Below the pieces are notes generated by a model that was given only the letters and a program-made list of their open reading frames with translations, was not told the DNA's origin and made no database searches. The position numbers and the translations under genes are program-made. Shown piece by piece: positions 32,358 to 32,882 of a DNA stretch of 32,882 nucleotides; position 1 is the first letter of the stretch, and each line of letters opens with the position of its first letter. Source of the DNA: Flavobacteriaceae bacterium (GTDB lineage Bacteria > Bacteroidota > Bacteroidia > Flavobacteriales > Flavobacteriaceae); NCBI GenBank assembly GCA_016780065.1, contig JADHML010000011.1, positions 1 through 32,882 of the forward strand. Direction: 5' to 3'.

Positions 32358-32882
32358 ATGAAATTTTTTAAATCTCTTTTTTTCGTGTCAGTAGCAATGT
32401 TTGCCACTGGTTGTGCAACACTTCAACTCGAGGGCGTTCCGTTGACTTCTTTGGAAAACAAAACGAACAAACAACACAATCGGGATGTTTTTCAAATGTG
32501 GCAACACACTGATCCTAATGCTGATGCACTTCCTGGGATGAGTGTGCAAAGAGCACACAGGAATTTACTTAATGATAAGGAAGGAGCTCAAATTACAGTT
32601 GCAATCATAGATACTGGTGTGGATATTGACCACGAGGATCTGTCTGAATTCATTTGGGTCAACGAAGCTGAAATCCCGAACAACGGAATTGATGATGATA
32701 AAAATGGATATGTCGATGACATTCACGGCTGGAATTTTCTAGGTGACTCAGAAGGAGACCAATATGAACTCATCCGAATGTTAAAGTCAGAAAAAGATTT
32801 CAGTGAACGAGATGAAGCCATCAAACAATATGCTAAAAAAATAAAATCTGCCGCCAACGGGGACAATACCGAAACCATCATT
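32358..32882 (+). CDS. Subtilisin-like (S8) serine protease, lipoprotein, 5' part only
   Basis: 175 residues are visible before the window ends in frame. The N-terminus is a lipoprotein signal peptide with the lipobox ATGC (Cys19), so the mature protein is lipid-anchored in the envelope. From about residue 77 the S8 catalytic domain starts: ITVAIIDTGVDIDHEDL contains the catalytic Asp85, followed by NNGIDDDKNGYVDDIHGWNFLG, a segment typical of Bacteroidota S8 peptidases. The catalytic His and Ser lie beyond the edge. The ATG at 32358 is the only sensible start. Likely role: envelope or extracellular protein turnover. Confidence 0.92.
   Translation, partial: MKFFKSLFFVSVAMFATGCATLQLEGVPLTSLENKTNKQHNRDVFQMWQHTDPNADALPGMSVQRAHRNLLNDKEGAQITVAIIDTGVDIDHEDLSEFIWVNEAEIPNNGIDDDKNGYVDDIHGWNFLGDSEGDQYELIRMLKSEKDFSERDEAIKQYAKKIKSAANGDNTETII

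Noticed and set aside
1-32882. CRISPR array, insertion sequence, prophage or defence island
   Set aside because: No regularly spaced repeats, transposase, integrase or phage proteins are visible; the region is core metabolism and cell biology genes.

Overview
The window looks like a piece of chromosome from a marine-type Flavobacteriia member (phylum Bacteroidota). It is AT-rich and gene-dense. It has promoters of the Bacteroidota type (TTTG, about 18 nt, TAnnTTTG), a type IX secretion sorting domain, Bacteroidota-type arginine biosynthesis with an N-acyl-ornithine carbamoyltransferase, and small families typical of the phylum (DUF6952, DUF5777). It is mainly a core-genome region. I see no phage, insertion sequence, CRISPR array or recognisable defence system.

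Layout. 1-959 (-): 5' two-thirds of parE, cut by the window edge. 1149-2678 (-): YifB/ComM-type AAA+ ATPase. 2756-3235 (+): flavin reductase. 3208-7864 (-): a tight operon pabB-tilS-dsbD (aminodeoxychorismate synthase, tRNA-Ile lysidine synthase, thiol:disulfide interchange protein). 8014-16870 (+): a complete one-operon arginine pathway in the order GNAT acyltransferase, argG, argC, proC, argD, argF', argB, argE, argH, followed by an overlapping multi-pass membrane acyltransferase-like gene up to 17960. 17911-19311 (-): dihydrolipoyl dehydrogenase. 19387-21969 (-): a four-gene envelope operon (OB-fold protein, ankyrin protein, DOMON protein with a type IX sorting tail, DUF5777 beta-barrel), with a divergent YceI gene at 22049. 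22745-24184 (+): NhaC antiporter. 24314-25511 (+): peroxiredoxin, thioredoxin and DUF6952, closed by a clear terminator. 25600-31118 (+): ftsK, lolA, LptF/G-type permease, ribBA. 31115-31864 (-): TauE/SafE permease. 31954-32038 (+): tRNA-Ser(UGA). 32358 to the end (+): start of a subtilisin-like lipoprotein protease.

How the genes work together. The arginine operon can take glutamate to arginine through N-acylated intermediates. The GNAT protein is the likely acyl-glutamate supplier, because no argJ or classical argA is present. ArgB, ArgC and ArgD build N-acyl-ornithine, ArgF' carbamoylates it while still acylated, ArgE removes the acyl group to give citrulline, and ArgG and ArgH finish. The DOMON/DUF5777/OB/ankyrin/YceI set looks like a surface or periplasmic system, possibly haem or electron-transfer related. 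Peroxiredoxin, thioredoxin and DUF6952 form a peroxide-defence unit. LolA and the LptF/G-type permease are both outer-membrane biogenesis proteins.

The observations most worth a second look are: a 31-codon ORF that exactly bridges the GNAT gene and argG with ATGA overlaps at both ends; Ser90 at the acetyl/succinyl specificity position of ArgF'; loss of the zinc cysteines from the GTP cyclohydrolase II half of RibBA; the duplicated tRNA-Ser 3' end plus terminator 169 bp downstream; and the DOMON envelope cluster. None amounts to a proven new system, and function statements beyond family level are inference.
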